A DNA stretch of 64,000 nt from the NCBI GenBank assembly GCA_963667595.2, contig CAXXWD010000010.1:248001-312000 (forward strand), written 5' to 3'. The position numbers were made by a program, and so were the translations under genes. Shown piece after piece: positions 1 to 8,581 of this stretch. Each line of letters begins with the position of its first letter. The first letter of the stretch is position 1. This stretch comes from JAHJQZ01 sp963667595 (GTDB taxonomy: Bacteria > Pseudomonadota > Alphaproteobacteria > Rhizobiales > Devosiaceae). The notes under the pieces were generated by a model. The model was given only the letters and a program-made list of their open reading frames with translations. It ran no database searches and was not told the origin of the DNA.

Positions 1-225
1 ATAGCCCCAGATCAGCAGGCAGGCGCCGATAATGCCTCCGATCAACTGTCCGACAATGTTGGTCGCGCCGCCGAAGCCGAGGACCCACAGAATGATATTG
101 AACAAAAACGCACCGGTGATGCCCAGAACGACGTTCAACCAGATCGGATGATCGACCTTCATGATCCGTTCGGCGATATAGCCGGCGATGCCGCCGACGA
201 CGATTGCGATCAGTAAACCCCACAT
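1..225 (-). CDS. GlsB/YeaQ/YmgE family stress-response membrane protein (3' end outside window)
   Basis: The first 75 codons read from an ATG at 223-225 and run off the window edge without a stop. The protein starts MWGLLIAIVVGG and is almost entirely hydrophobic and glycine-rich, with at least two membrane segments separated by a short charged stretch (AERIMKVDHP). This matches the transglycosylase-associated (GlsB/YeaQ/YmgE) family of small inner-membrane proteins, usually 80-90 residues, so only about ten residues should be missing. The family is linked to general stress but has no defined biochemical activity. It lies downstream of lpd on the same strand, separated by a pair of intergenic repeats. 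Confidence 0.8.
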   Translation of the reverse strand, partial: MWGLLIAIVVGGIAGYIAERIMKVDHPIWLNVVLGITGAFLFNIILWVLGFGGATNIVGQLIGGIIGACLLIWGY

Positions 226-290
226 ATGCCTGTCTCCAGTTGGACAGGCGGGCCGACTGCCCGCCTGCGTTCCATATTCGGTTGTCGCAT

Positions 291-394
291 TTCCGAACCC
301 AAAAAGTGGTGCCCACTTTTTCTGGAAACGCTCTCTTTTCGTTTGTCGCGCTTCCGAACCCAAAAAGTGGTGCCCACTTTTTCTGGAAACGCTC
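291..394. repeat. Two direct copies of a 43-bp palindromic intergenic repeat
   Basis: Positions 291-333 and 352-394 are the same 43-bp sequence, spaced 61 bp start to start, and part of the preceding flank is also shared. Each copy has a near-centred hairpin with a 9-bp perfect stem (AAAAAGTGG / CCACTTTTT) around a 3-base loop. They lie between lpd and the GlsB-like gene. Such A/T-ended hairpins could act as bidirectional terminators, and similar repeats are common between genes in Rhizobiales. The function here is inferred. Confidence 0.8.
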
Positions 395-396
395 CC

Positions 397-1836
397 CTAG
401 ATATTGAGAGCCATGCCGTATGCGTCAAGGACGCTTTCCTTCATTGTTTCGGAAAGCGTGGGGTGCGGGAAGATGGTGTGGATCAGCTCTTCCTCGGTTG
501 TCTCGAGATTCATGGCAACGACGAACCCTTCGATCAGCTCGGTGACTTCCGGGCCCACCATGTGGGCGCCCAAAAGTTCGCCGGTCTTCTTGTCGAACAC
601 CGTCTTGACCAGCCCGTCGGCATCGCCGAGCGCCACGGCCTTGCCGTTGCCGATGAAGGGGAAGCGGCCGACGCGGATGTCGTAGCCTTGCTCCTTGGCC
701 TTGGCCTCGGTCAGCCCGACGCTGGCCACCTGCGGCTCGCAATAGGTGCAGCCCGGCACTTTGCCCTTGTCGAGATGGTGTTCGGCCAGTCCGGCAATGG
801 CTTCAACGGCGATGACGGCCTCGTGCTCGGCCTTGTGGGCCAGCATGGGCGGACCGGCGACATCGCCGATGGCCCAGACGCCCGGCACATTGGTCCGGCA
901 CAGGGCGTCGATGACCACGCAGCCGCGATCGGTCTTGATGCCGAGCTTTTCGAGCCCGAGATTTTCGATATTGCCCTGAACGCCAACGGCGGAGATCAGG
1001 TACTCGGCCGCAAGCTTCTCGGTCTGGCCCGATTTCAGCACCACTTCGGCCGTGATGCCGGTCTTGGTCTTTTCGACCTTACTCACCTTGGTGTCGGTCA
1101 GAATGCGGATACCGCGTTTCTCGAAGCGCTTGCGCGCCGTCGCGGCGATTTCGGCGTCTTCGACCGGCATGATCTGCGGCAAAAGCTCGACCACCGTCAC
1201 CTCGACGCCGAGCGTACGGTAGAACGAGGCAAATTCGATGCCGATGGCGCCCGATCCCATGACCAGAAGCGACTTGGGCAGGGTTTTGGGCTTCATGGCC
1301 TCGAAATAGGTCCAGATCCGGTCGCCGTCCGGCTCGATGCCGGGCAGCACGCGCGGCCGGGCGCCAGTGGCGATGATGATGTTCTTCGCCTTGTAGGTAC
1401 CGGTGGGCAACACGCCCTTGGGCTTGGGATTTTGCGGCTCGACCACCGGTTTTTGGGTCTCCGTAACGACGATCTCGCCCGGCGCCGTTAGCGCGGCCTC
1501 GCCCCAAATAACGTCGACCTTGTTCTTCTTCATCAGGAACCCGACGCCGTTCGACATCTGCTGGGTCACACCGCGCGAGCGCGTGACGATGGCGTCGATG
1601 TCGGCGGAATAGTTCTCCGCCTTGATGCCGTAATCGGCGGCGTGAGCGATGTGGGAATAGACCTCGGCCGAGCGCAACAGCGCCTTGGTCGGGATACAGC
1701 CCCAGTTGAGGCAAATCCCGCCCATGTGTTCGCGTTCGACAATGGCGGTTTTCAAACCGAGTTGGGCGGCGCGGATGGCGGCGATATAGCCGCCGGGTCC
1801 GGATCCGATGACGATGAGATCGTATGTATCTGCCAT
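397..1836 (-). CDS. lpd: Dihydrolipoyl dehydrogenase (E3)
   Basis: This 479-residue flavoenzyme reoxidises dihydrolipoyl groups with NAD+ in 2-oxoacid dehydrogenase complexes. The N-terminal FAD-binding motif GSGPGG is at residues 11-16. The redox-active disulfide is in GGICLNWGCIPTK (Cys42, Cys47). A central NAD-binding Rossmann region contains GSGAIGIEFA. The C-terminal dimerisation domain carries the catalytic His458/Glu463 pair in HPTLSE. Length is normal for the family. Position downstream of pdhA, pdhB and pdhC marks it as the pyruvate dehydrogenase E3, although it may also serve other complexes. The start ATG gives the usual MADTYDLIVIGSG opening. Confidence 0.96.
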   Translation of the reverse strand: MADTYDLIVIGSGPGGYIAAIRAAQLGLKTAIVEREHMGGICLNWGCIPTKALLRSAEVYSHIAHAADYGIKAENYSADIDAIVTRSRGVTQQMSNGVGFLMKKNKVDVIWGEAALTAPGEIVVTETQKPVVEPQNPKPKGVLPTGTYKAKNIIIATGARPRVLPGIEPDGDRIWTYFEAMKPKTLPKSLLVMGSGAIGIEFASFYRTLGVEVTVVELLPQIMPVEDAEIAATARKRFEKRGIRILTDTKVSKVEKTKTGITAEVVLKSGQTEKLAAEYLISAVGVQGNIENLGLEKLGIKTDRGCVVIDALCRTNVPGVWAIGDVAGPPMLAHKAEHEAVIAVEAIAGLAEHHLDKGKVPGCTYCEPQVASVGLTEAKAKEQGYDIRVGRFPFIGNGKAVALGDADGLVKTVFDKKTGELLGAHMVGPEVTELIEGFVVAMNLETTEEELIHTIFPHPTLSETMKESVLDAYGMALNI

Positions 1837-1867
1837 GAGTTCCTCGTCTTGAGCCGCCCGGCCGCCG

Positions 1868-2107
1868 TCAGGTGGTCGTCAGCATCGCGTAGATTTCGTC
1901 CTTGAGCTGCACCCGTCTGTGGCGCAGCGCGTTCAGTTGATCGTCACCCATCGGCTCTTCGTCGTCTTTAGCCTTCAAAACCGCCGGGTTGACCTCGTGG
2001 TATTCGCTATAGAGTTCCAAAGAACTGCGGATCGGCAAATCTCAGCAACTGCATGCGCTCCTTTTGGTGCGGAAATCCTCGCTGAGCTCGTGCAGCACGT
2101 TCATCAT
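1868..2107 (-). pseudogene. DUF465 (YdcH-like) small protein gene, frame disrupted
   Basis: The start MMNVLHELSEDF and the end LELYSEYHEVNPAV...LKDEIYAMLTTT are typical of the short coiled-coil DUF465/YdcH family (about 65-80 residues). Both lie in the same reading frame and the span is 80 codons. The middle is out of frame, however: the expected HQKERMQLLRFADP is read only one frame away, and the straight frame hits TGA after 20 sense codons. One base lost near 2067 and one gained near 2035 would explain it. Either the gene is decayed or the sequence has two indel errors. An internal start could still give about 50 C-terminal residues. It lies between the SGNH hydrolase and lpd on the same strand. 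Confidence 0.7.
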
Positions 2108-2167
2108 GTTTGTCGTCCCCCGTCAGGAAAGGCCGCCTCTCTCGGCCGAGCTTTTTAAAAACCCTGA

Positions 2168-2809
2168 CTACAGTCCGAGAAGATCGCGCACGACCGGCAC
2201 CAGCGCCGTGCCAATGGCGCGGCTGTTTGCTGCATCCAGATGCACTCCATCAAGCGGCGACGGCTTGGCGACGCTGGCGGCGTCGAAGAAGGCACAGCCG
2301 CACGTCTCGGCCAGTTCGGCATAATACCGGGCGAACATCAGGCTTTCTTCGGGCCCGCCCACGAACATCGGTCCCAGATCGACATGCGTGCTGGGGATGC
2401 AGTGCGGCGGCGACACGATGACGATTTCCGGCACCGTCTCGCCGTCGCCATAGGGGAAGGTTCTGACGATCTCAACCAGCCGCCCAACGCCTTTGGCCGC
2501 GCCGAAAGCGCTGCCGGAAATGTAGGATTTCAGGTCGTTGGTGCCGAGCATGATGACAATGGCATCGAACGGCTTGTGCGTGTCGATCAAGGTCGGCAGA
2601 AGCCGTGCGCCGTTGCGGTCGGCCAGGGAAGAATAATCGTCGAACACCGTGGTGCGCCCACCGAGGCCTTCGGCGATGACCCTGACCTTGTCGCGCCCGA
2701 GCCCGGCTTCGAGGGCCGTTGGCCAACGATCCTCGTAGGCGTGGCGCCGGTAATCGACCGGATTGTGCCCGTAGGTAATGGAATCGCCGTAGCAAAGAAT
2801 GGTCTTCAT
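2168..2809 (-). CDS. SGNH/GDSL-family hydrolase (arylesterase-like)
   Basis: The 213-residue protein has the SGNH blocks: GDS near residue 8 (nucleophile Ser), a Gly in the second block, GTNDL in the third, and DGVHLD near the C-terminus supplying the Asp/His pair. This fits a serine esterase or lipase of the GDSL superfamily; the substrate cannot be read from sequence. No signal peptide is visible, so it is probably cytoplasmic. I chose the ATG at 2809 because a GAGG Shine-Dalgarno sits 7 nt upstream. A GTG at 2821 would add four residues and overlap the pdhC stop. It is probably co-transcribed with pdhC. Confidence 0.85.
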   Translation of the reverse strand: MKTILCYGDSITYGHNPVDYRRHAYEDRWPTALEAGLGRDKVRVIAEGLGGRTTVFDDYSSLADRNGARLLPTLIDTHKPFDAIVIMLGTNDLKSYISGSAFGAAKGVGRLVEIVRTFPYGDGETVPEIVIVSPPHCIPSTHVDLGPMFVGGPEESLMFARYYAELAETCGCAFFDAASVAKPSPLDGVHLDAANSRAIGTALVPVVRDLLGL

Positions 2810-2817
2810 GTCGCGCC

Positions 2818-4140
2818 TCACACCAGCATCATCACCGGCGTTTCGATCATCTTCCTGAACGCGGCCAGAAGCTGGGCTCCAAGGGCACCGTCAACCGTGC
2901 GGTGGTCGCAACTGAGCGATGCCGTCAGGAAGGTGCCGATCTTGATCTCGCCGTGATCGGGATAGACCCGCTCCTCGCCGGCGCCGATCGAGATGATCGT
3001 GCCGTGCGGCGGGTTGATGATCGAGGTGAAGTGCTTGACCCCGTACATGCCGAGATTGGAGACCGAGGTGGTGCCGCCCTGGTATTCATGCGGGGCGAGT
3101 CTCCTGGTCTTGGCGCGTTTGGCGAGATCCTTGACCTCAACCGAAATCTGGCGAAGCGACTTGGTCTCGCACGCCTTGACGACCGGCGTGAACAATCCGC
3201 CATCGATCGCAACCGCGATCGCAACGTCGGAATGCTGGTGGTAGTAGATTGAATCCCCGGCCCAGGTGGCATTGGCCTTGGGAACCTGTTGCAGGGCCAG
3301 CGCCCAAGCCTTGACGATGAAATCGTTGATCGACAGTTTGTAGGCCGGCGTGCCGTCCTTGTCCTTGGGGGCGGCGGCATTGATCTCCGCCCGCGCCTTG
3401 ATCAGCGCGTCGATCTGGATGTCGGCAGTGATGTAGAAATGCGGAATGTCGCGCTTGGCCTCGGTCAGCCGCTTGGCAACCGTCTTGCGCATGCCATCGT
3501 TCTTGACCGCCTCGAACGTCCCGACTTCGTAAAGCCCGGTCGGATCGAGTTCGATAGGACCGGCGGCGACAGGTGCAGCCCCCGGCTGGGCCCTTAAGGG
3601 CACGCCCTCGATTTTGGCCCGTTCGACATCGGCCTTGACGATGCGCCCCTTGGGACCGGAGCCGACAAGCGCTGAAACGTCGATTCCGGCATCCCTGGCG
3701 AGACGCCGGGCCAGCGGCGAAGCAAAGACGCGTTTGGCCTCGCCTTCAGGCGCCTGCGCAACGGGCGCAGGAGCGGGCGCGGACGCAGCGACAGGCGCCA
3801 CCGCAGCCGGAGCCGGTGTGGGCGCGGCTTCGGGCGCCTTCACCTCGGACTTCGGGGCCGGCGCGGCCGAAACGTCGCCGATATCGGCGGCGCTTTCGCC
3901 ATCTTCCAGCAACACGGCAATGATCGAGTTGACCTTGACGTCTTCGGTGCCTTCGGGAACGACAATTCTGCCGATGGTGCCTTCATCGACCGCTTCGACG
4001 TCCATTGTCGCCTTGTCTGTCTCGATCTCGGCGATCACGTCACCGGAGGAAACCGTGTCGCCTTCCTTGACGTGCCATTTGGCCAGCGTGCCCTCTTCCA
4101 TCGTGGGGCTGAGGGCCGGCATGGTGATGTTGATGCTCAT
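2818..4140 (-). CDS. pdhC: Pyruvate dehydrogenase complex E2, dihydrolipoamide acetyltransferase
   Basis: E2 transfers the acetyl group from E1-bound hydroxyethyl-TPP to CoA and forms the core of the PDH complex. The 440-residue protein has an N-terminal lipoyl domain (residues 1-80, lipoyl-lysine Lys43 in ETDKATM), an Ala/Pro-rich linker, a peripheral subunit-binding domain (about 135-170, ASPLARRLARDAGID) and a C-terminal catalytic domain ending with the acetyltransferase motif DHRTVDG (His413, Asp417). One lipoyl domain is usual in alphaproteobacteria. The E1 beta gene upstream carries a nearly identical lipoyl domain, so the two domains probably arose by duplication. Confidence 0.96.
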   Translation of the reverse strand: MSINITMPALSPTMEEGTLAKWHVKEGDTVSSGDVIAEIETDKATMDVEAVDEGTIGRIVVPEGTEDVKVNSIIAVLLEDGESAADIGDVSAAPAPKSEVKAPEAAPTPAPAAVAPVAASAPAPAPVAQAPEGEAKRVFASPLARRLARDAGIDVSALVGSGPKGRIVKADVERAKIEGVPLRAQPGAAPVAAGPIELDPTGLYEVGTFEAVKNDGMRKTVAKRLTEAKRDIPHFYITADIQIDALIKARAEINAAAPKDKDGTPAYKLSINDFIVKAWALALQQVPKANATWAGDSIYYHQHSDVAIAVAIDGGLFTPVVKACETKSLRQISVEVKDLAKRAKTRRLAPHEYQGGTTSVSNLGMYGVKHFTSIINPPHGTIISIGAGEERVYPDHGEIKIGTFLTASLSCDHRTVDGALGAQLLAAFRKMIETPVMMLV

Positions 4141-4178
4141 CGTCTCACTCGCCTATTTCTTTGTTCCGAAGAACGAAT

Positions 4179-4700
4179 TCATGATGTTTGTCCGCCAAAC
4201 GGGAAGCTTCGCTTTTCGAGCCAGCGTTCCGTGTCATATGCATAAAGTACGCAGCTCCGGATTCGGGCCGTCACCGGTGTTCGCAAGGCTTCGGTGATAT
4301 CATCGGCCAGATCCTCGAGCAGATCGTCCTCTCCCGTAGCAACCGTCAGATGCGGCGTGATCGTTTCGTAAACGCCGCCATAGGGTGGATACTCCGGAAA
4401 GTGCGAGACCAGCTTTTCCGTCAGTTCGATGATCGCCTCCGCGGGTTCGGGGGCGAGCCACAGAACGCCGGGAAAGCGCGACTGTCGGCGAAAGCTGATG
4501 TCGATCTCGTTCGAGTCCGCCAAAACCTCCGCAATCCGCGCCATGAAAGCCTCATCGATCTGTTCGAAGGGCCGGAACGGATAAAGCACCGTGATGTGCG
4601 CCGGCAGACCGGCGGCGGCGGAAGTGTCGTGCGCCGAACGATATGTCGACACGATCGGCTCCACTTCCGGCACCAAGAGAACCAAGCCGGTATCCATCAT
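4179..4700 (-). CDS. 2'-5' RNA ligase / 2H phosphoesterase family protein
   Basis: The protein (about 173 residues) has two HxTx motifs, HITV near residue 35 and HLTV near 113, which are the paired catalytic histidines of the 2H phosphoesterase (LigT, CPDase) superfamily. Members cleave or form 2'-5' bonds in RNA or open cyclic phosphodiesters; the substrate here is unknown. The ATG at 4700 is preferred over an upstream GTG (4715) because GGGAG lies 6 nt before it. The gene sits between pdhB and pdhC on the same strand, an unusual guest in a PDH operon. There is no signal peptide. Confidence 0.82.
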   Translation of the reverse strand: MMDTGLVLLVPEVEPIVSTYRSAHDTSAAAGLPAHITVLYPFRPFEQIDEAFMARIAEVLADSNEIDISFRRQSRFPGVLWLAPEPAEAIIELTEKLVSHFPEYPPYGGVYETITPHLTVATGEDDLLEDLADDITEALRTPVTARIRSCVLYAYDTERWLEKRSFPFGGQTS

Positions 4701-4738
4701 CAATGCTCCCTGCACTTTTGCTCAGGCCGCAGAACCGT

Positions 4739-6136
4739 CTAGCTCCTGTAGGTTACGGTGTTGACCGCTGCGATGACCTCTTCGGTCGACGGCAGCGCCA
4801 GCTTTTCGAGATTGGCGGCATAGGGCATGGGGACGTCCTTGCCGGTGACGCGGGTCACGGGCGCATCGAGATAGTCGAACGCCTCGGTCATCAGCACCGA
4901 AGCGATCTCGGCGCCGATGCCACCCTGCGGCCAGCCTTCCTCGACGGTGACACAGCGCCCGGTCTTCTTGACGCTCTCGATAACGGTCGCGGTGTCCATG
5001 GGACGAAGTGTCCTGAGGTCGATCAATTCGACATCGACGCCGGCGGCGACGAGCTTTTCTGTCGCCTCGGTGGCGTATTTCATGCCCATGGAGAACGAGA
5101 CGATGGTCACGTCCTTGCCTTCGCGCACGACGCGCGCCTTGCCGATCGGCAAAACGTAGTCGTCGAGCTTGGGCACCTCGAAACTGTGCCCGTACAAGAG
5201 TTCGTTTTCAAGGAACACCACCGGGTTGGGCGAGCGGATCGCCGCCTTCAGGAGGCCCTTGGCGTCGGCCGCGCTATAGGGCGCGATGACGGTGAGGCCC
5301 GGAACGTGCGAATACCACGCCGAATAGTCCTGCGAGTGCTGGGCGGCGACGCGCGAGGCGGCCCCGTTCGGCCCGCGGAAAACGATCGGCACGTGGACCT
5401 GACCGCCGGACATGTAGAGCTGCTTGGCGGCCGAGTTGATGATCTGGTCGATCGCCTGCATGGCGAAATTGAAGGTCATGAATTCGACGACCGGCTTCAA
5501 ACCCGAAAAAGCCGCGCCGACGCCGATGCCGGCAAACCCGTGTTCGGTGATCGGGGTGTCGATGACGCGCTTGTCGCCGAACTCCTGCAAGAGGTTCTGG
5601 GTGACCTTGTAGGCGCCCTGGTACTGGGCCACTTCCTCGCCCATGACGAACACCGTCTCGTCGCTTGCGCATCTCCTCGGCCATGGCCTCGTTGAGCGCC
5701 TGACGGACGGTCATCTCGACCATCTCGGTGCCAGCCGGAATGTCGGGATCGGACGCTACGACAATGGCCGGCGCGGCAGGCGCTGCGGCCGGAGCTTCTC
5801 GGCAGCAGGTGCCGGTTCGGGCGCGGACGCCGCTTCAGGCGCCGCTGCGGCTGCAGCGGCAGGGGTGCCGCGCCGATGTCGTCGGCCGTCCTCGCCTTCG
5901 CCCAACAATACGGCGATGACCGAATTGACCTTGACCTCTTCGGTGCCCTCGGGAACGACGATCTTGCCGATCGTGCCCTCGTCGACGGCTTCGACCTCCA
6001 TGGTCGCCTTGTCGGTTTCGATTTCGGCGATGACATCGCCGGGCGCCACCGACTGGCCTTCCTTGACCAGCCATTTGGCCAGCGTGCCTTCTTCCATGGT
6101 CGGCGACAGGGCCGGCATCAGAATGTCGATTGGCAT
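4739..6136 (-). CDS. pdhB: Pyruvate dehydrogenase E1 beta with N-terminal lipoyl domain (four apparent frameshifts)
   Basis: E1 beta pairs with PdhA for TPP-dependent pyruvate decarboxylation. The N-terminus is a lipoyl domain (Lys43 in ETDKATM), followed by an Ala/Pro linker, then the transketolase-like E1 beta domain (MTVRQALNEAM... to the end). Start (6136) and stop (4739) are in the same frame, 466 codons apart, the usual length. Between them the frame breaks four times: an extra base near 5886, a missing base in the C-run near 5862-5865, a missing base near 5794 and an extra base near 5663. They sum to zero. pdhA, pdhC and lpd are intact and the gene should be important, so sequence error is the likelier explanation, but true decay cannot be excluded. 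Confidence 0.85.
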
Positions 6137-6172
6137 ATCAACAAACTCCTTGATTTCTTGTGTTGCCGGTTG

Positions 6173-7219
6173 TCAGGCCAGGACCACGTCGGTCCAGAGC
6201 TCGGACGGATCGGGCTCGGGATCATTGGTGGCGAAATCGGCGGCTTCGGTGATGACAGCCCTGACGCTTTTCTCGATCTCCTTGAGGGCCTCTTCACTGG
6301 CCCAGCCATTGTCGATGAGGCGATGGCGAACCTGCTCGATCGGATCGCGCTCGGCCCGCATGGTCTGAACCTCGTCCTTCGAGCGATACTTGGCCGGGTC
6401 GGACATGGAGTGGCCGCGATACCGATAGGTCAGCATTTCGAGGATATAGGGCCCCTTGCCGGACCGGGCGTGCTCAATGGCCCGCTGCGCCGCCTCGCGC
6501 ACGAAGCGGATGTCCATGCCGTCGACCTGCTCACCGGGGATGCCGAACGAGACGCCGCGCTGGGACAAATCGATCTGGGCCGAGGCGCGTTCGAGCGACG
6601 TGCCCATGGCGTATCTGTTGTTCTCGATGATGTAGACGACCGGCAGGTTCCACAGCTTGGCGATGTTGAAGCTTTCGTAGACCTGACCCTGATTGGCGGC
6701 GCCGTCGCCGAAATAGGTGATCGAGACCTTGCCGTCGCCCTTGTATTGCGAGGCGAAAGCCAGGCCGGTTCCGAGACTCGCCTGCGCCCCGACGATGCCG
6801 TTGCCGCCATAGAAGCGGTGGTCCTGCGAGAACATGTGCATCGAGCCGCCCTTGCCTTTGGACAAGCCGCCGGTGCGTCCGGTCAGCTCGGCCATGACGC
6901 CCTTGGGATCGATTCCCATGGCCAGCATGTGGCCGTGATCGCGATAGCCGGTAATCTGGGCATCGCCCTCTTCTGTGGCCATCATCACGCCGGTGACGAC
7001 GGCTTCCTGGCCGATATAGAGATGGCAGAATCCGCCGATCAGGCCCATGCCATACATCTGGCCGGCTTTCTCTTCGAAGCGGCGGATGAGCAGCATCTCG
7101 CGAAATGCGTGAAGTTCCTCATCCTTGGTGAATGCGGGAACGTTGGTGCCGGTTCCGGATGGTTTCCGCGAAGAGGTCTTCGTTCCGGCCGTTTTCGTGA
7201 CAGCCGCCTTACGCGCCAT
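6173..7219 (-). CDS. pdhA: Pyruvate dehydrogenase E1 component, alpha subunit
   Basis: The 348-residue subunit binds thiamine diphosphate and, with PdhB, decarboxylates pyruvate. The TPP/Mg motif starts GDGAANQGQ at residues 171-179 and ends with the ENN block about 30 residues later. YRYRGHSMSDP is the conserved loop of E1 alpha subunits. The first 25 residues are a low-complexity Lys/Thr/Ser tail, common in alphaproteobacterial PdhA. The ATG is preceded by GGAGG at a good distance. It is the first gene of the PDH cluster, with a likely promoter just upstream. Confidence 0.96.
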   Translation of the reverse strand: MARKAAVTKTAGTKTSSRKPSGTGTNVPAFTKDEELHAFREMLLIRRFEEKAGQMYGMGLIGGFCHLYIGQEAVVTGVMMATEEGDAQITGYRDHGHMLAMGIDPKGVMAELTGRTGGLSKGKGGSMHMFSQDHRFYGGNGIVGAQASLGTGLAFASQYKGDGKVSITYFGDGAANQGQVYESFNIAKLWNLPVVYIIENNRYAMGTSLERASAQIDLSQRGVSFGIPGEQVDGMDIRFVREAAQRAIEHARSGKGPYILEMLTYRYRGHSMSDPAKYRSKDEVQTMRAERDPIEQVRHRLIDNGWASEEALKEIEKSVRAVITEAADFATNDPEPDPSELWTDVVLA

Positions 7220-7284
7220 GAAATGCCTCCGTGAAGTGATGCTGGCGTCCCCTTCGGGGCAATCAGCGTGATATCAGGTCGCAA

Positions 7285-7312
7285 AGAATAGCCGAATGCA
7301 CCCAAACGGCAA
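7285..7312 (-). promoter_or_regulatory. Candidate sigma-70 promoter for the pdh operon
   Basis: On the minus strand, TTGCCG (7312-7307) and TATTCT (7290-7285) are separated by 16 nt, about 65 nt upstream of the pdhA start. It is the best -35/-10 pair seen in the gap between pdhA and the FtsB-like gene. Assigned by eye only. Confidence 0.4.
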
Positions 7313-7415
7313 GCCTTTAGCCAATAAGAACGATTTGCTCTTAGATGCAGAAATAAAAGAGGAATTTGGGTGTTAGCTTAATTTCGGTTAAGTCTGAACG
7401 TTAATCGGAATTCGG

Positions 7416-7730
7416 TTATTTCTTGTCGAGCAGGACGATGTCATCCGGATGCGCCATCGACAGCAGGGCGTGGGCGCGTTCCTCCAGAAGATCGGGATCA
7501 AGCGCGGACGGGTCCAATAGGCTCATGCGATGCTTGAGGGCATCGATCTCCGCTTCGAGCGTTGCGCTCTTCGCTTCGAGCGCGGCGACGTCATCTCGCA
7601 TCTCGGCCTGTCCGGTCAGGCCGAACTGGCCGCTGACCGCATTGGCGCCGAGATAGGCCAGAAAACCCGCAAGCAGAACGGTCACACCCAACTGCTTGAG
7701 AATAGACGGCTTCTTGAGACGGGTCGACAT
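7416..7730 (-). CDS. FtsB/DivIC-family septum formation initiator
   Basis: This 104-residue protein has a short cytoplasmic N-terminus, one membrane segment (about residues 14-32) and a periplasmic coiled coil (about 40-72) followed by a short conserved C-terminal region (LEERAHALLSMAHPDDIVLL). That is the layout of the FtsB/DivIC family, which bridges FtsL and FtsQ in the divisome. Location between enolase and pdhA on the same strand matches the frequent eno-ftsB-pdhA arrangement in alphaproteobacteria, here with several genes inserted between eno and ftsB. Confidence 0.85.
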   Translation of the reverse strand: MSTRLKKPSILKQLGVTVLLAGFLAYLGANAVSGQFGLTGQAEMRDDVAALEAKSATLEAEIDALKHRMSLLDPSALDPDLLEERAHALLSMAHPDDIVLLDKK

Positions 7731-7977
7731 GACTCACACCCAGAACACAACAACACTGACGCCGTGCAACCACGATGGATGCACCTTGGATACGCAACGC
7801 ACCGTGTCCGCGACAGCCGGGCTTGCCCGGCACGCGCGATGCGCTGCTATCAGTATTGCAAAACGATATTAAGGACCTGTTGCGGGGGCAGCCTCGACGG
7901 CGTTACCCCCGAAAACCAGCCGCGACTCGACTGGCGCGCGAGTCGCAACTGAAAGGCGCTACGGCGTGATGGCTGCG

Positions 7978-8487
7978 TTACGGATCGGCGCCGTAGCACC
8001 AGTCGAGATAGGCCCTGGCCATTTCGCCGGCGCCATCTGTTCCGAATGCGACGGTCTTTTCGATGCCGTTGGCGGGATCGTCGACCGACATCGTAATACC
8101 CGACTTGGCGTTCCCGATCGCCGTGACGATGTCGCGGACCAGAAGCGGATTACCGAAATCGAGGATGAGTCGCCCCTTGCCCGAAGCCCAGTAGTAGGAC
8201 GTCGCCTTGAATCTGGTCGTTTCATCGACAGTAATCAGCATGGTCACCGGATCGCCCTTGTCGGCGGCATCCCCATGGGCTCTGTCGGGCCAGGTCAGCG
8301 AAAGATTGACGATGCCATCCGCGCTGCAGAACAAATCCGCGCGAGAGGAGTCATCAGTCTCGCTCGCAAGAAAATAGTCGCGCCCCTGACCGTCATAATA
8401 CGGCCGCGCCGTCCAGCCAGCCTGAGCTGGCAGGACGAGGATCGCCCATGCGACTCCGAACGCAAGCCAATGGACTGCACGATTCAT
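7978..8487 (-). CDS. Secreted hypothetical protein, paralogue of the next gene upstream
   Basis: No family recognised. The 169-residue product has a clear signal peptide (about residues 1-23, ending PAQAG). The mature part has Cys residues near its start (LFCSADG) and at its end (LDWCYG), which could form a disulfide, and a predicted beta-rich body. It resembles the 8582-9094 product in length, signal peptide, the early Cys block, and the closing pattern TDGAGEMARAYLDWC against GDGAGESIARYRSYC, so the two are probably a tandem duplication. An 8-bp inverted repeat (7922-7929 / 7939-7946) just past the stop could help terminate transcription. Confidence 0.7.
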   Translation of the reverse strand: MNRAVHWLAFGVAWAILVLPAQAGWTARPYYDGQGRDYFLASETDDSSRADLFCSADGIVNLSLTWPDRAHGDAADKGDPVTMLITVDETTRFKATSYYWASGKGRLILDFGNPLLVRDIVTAIGNAKSGITMSVDDPANGIEKTVAFGTDGAGEMARAYLDWCYGADP

Positions 8488-8581
8488 GGAGCCCCCTTGA
8501 TTCCGTGACCTCTAAGCATATCAAGTCCTTGCATCGCAGCAAGAGTAAGGACCGGGCGGACCCTGCGGCGGTTCCGCACCG

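Noticed and set aside
226..1491. Long plus-strand ORF of 421 codons
   Set aside because: Lies antisense to lpd and has the skewed composition of a high-GC shadow frame; no family match.
4139..4215. Possible frameshift at the pdhC/LigT junction
   Set aside because: Both genes have complete starts and stops; the gap is normal intergenic sequence.
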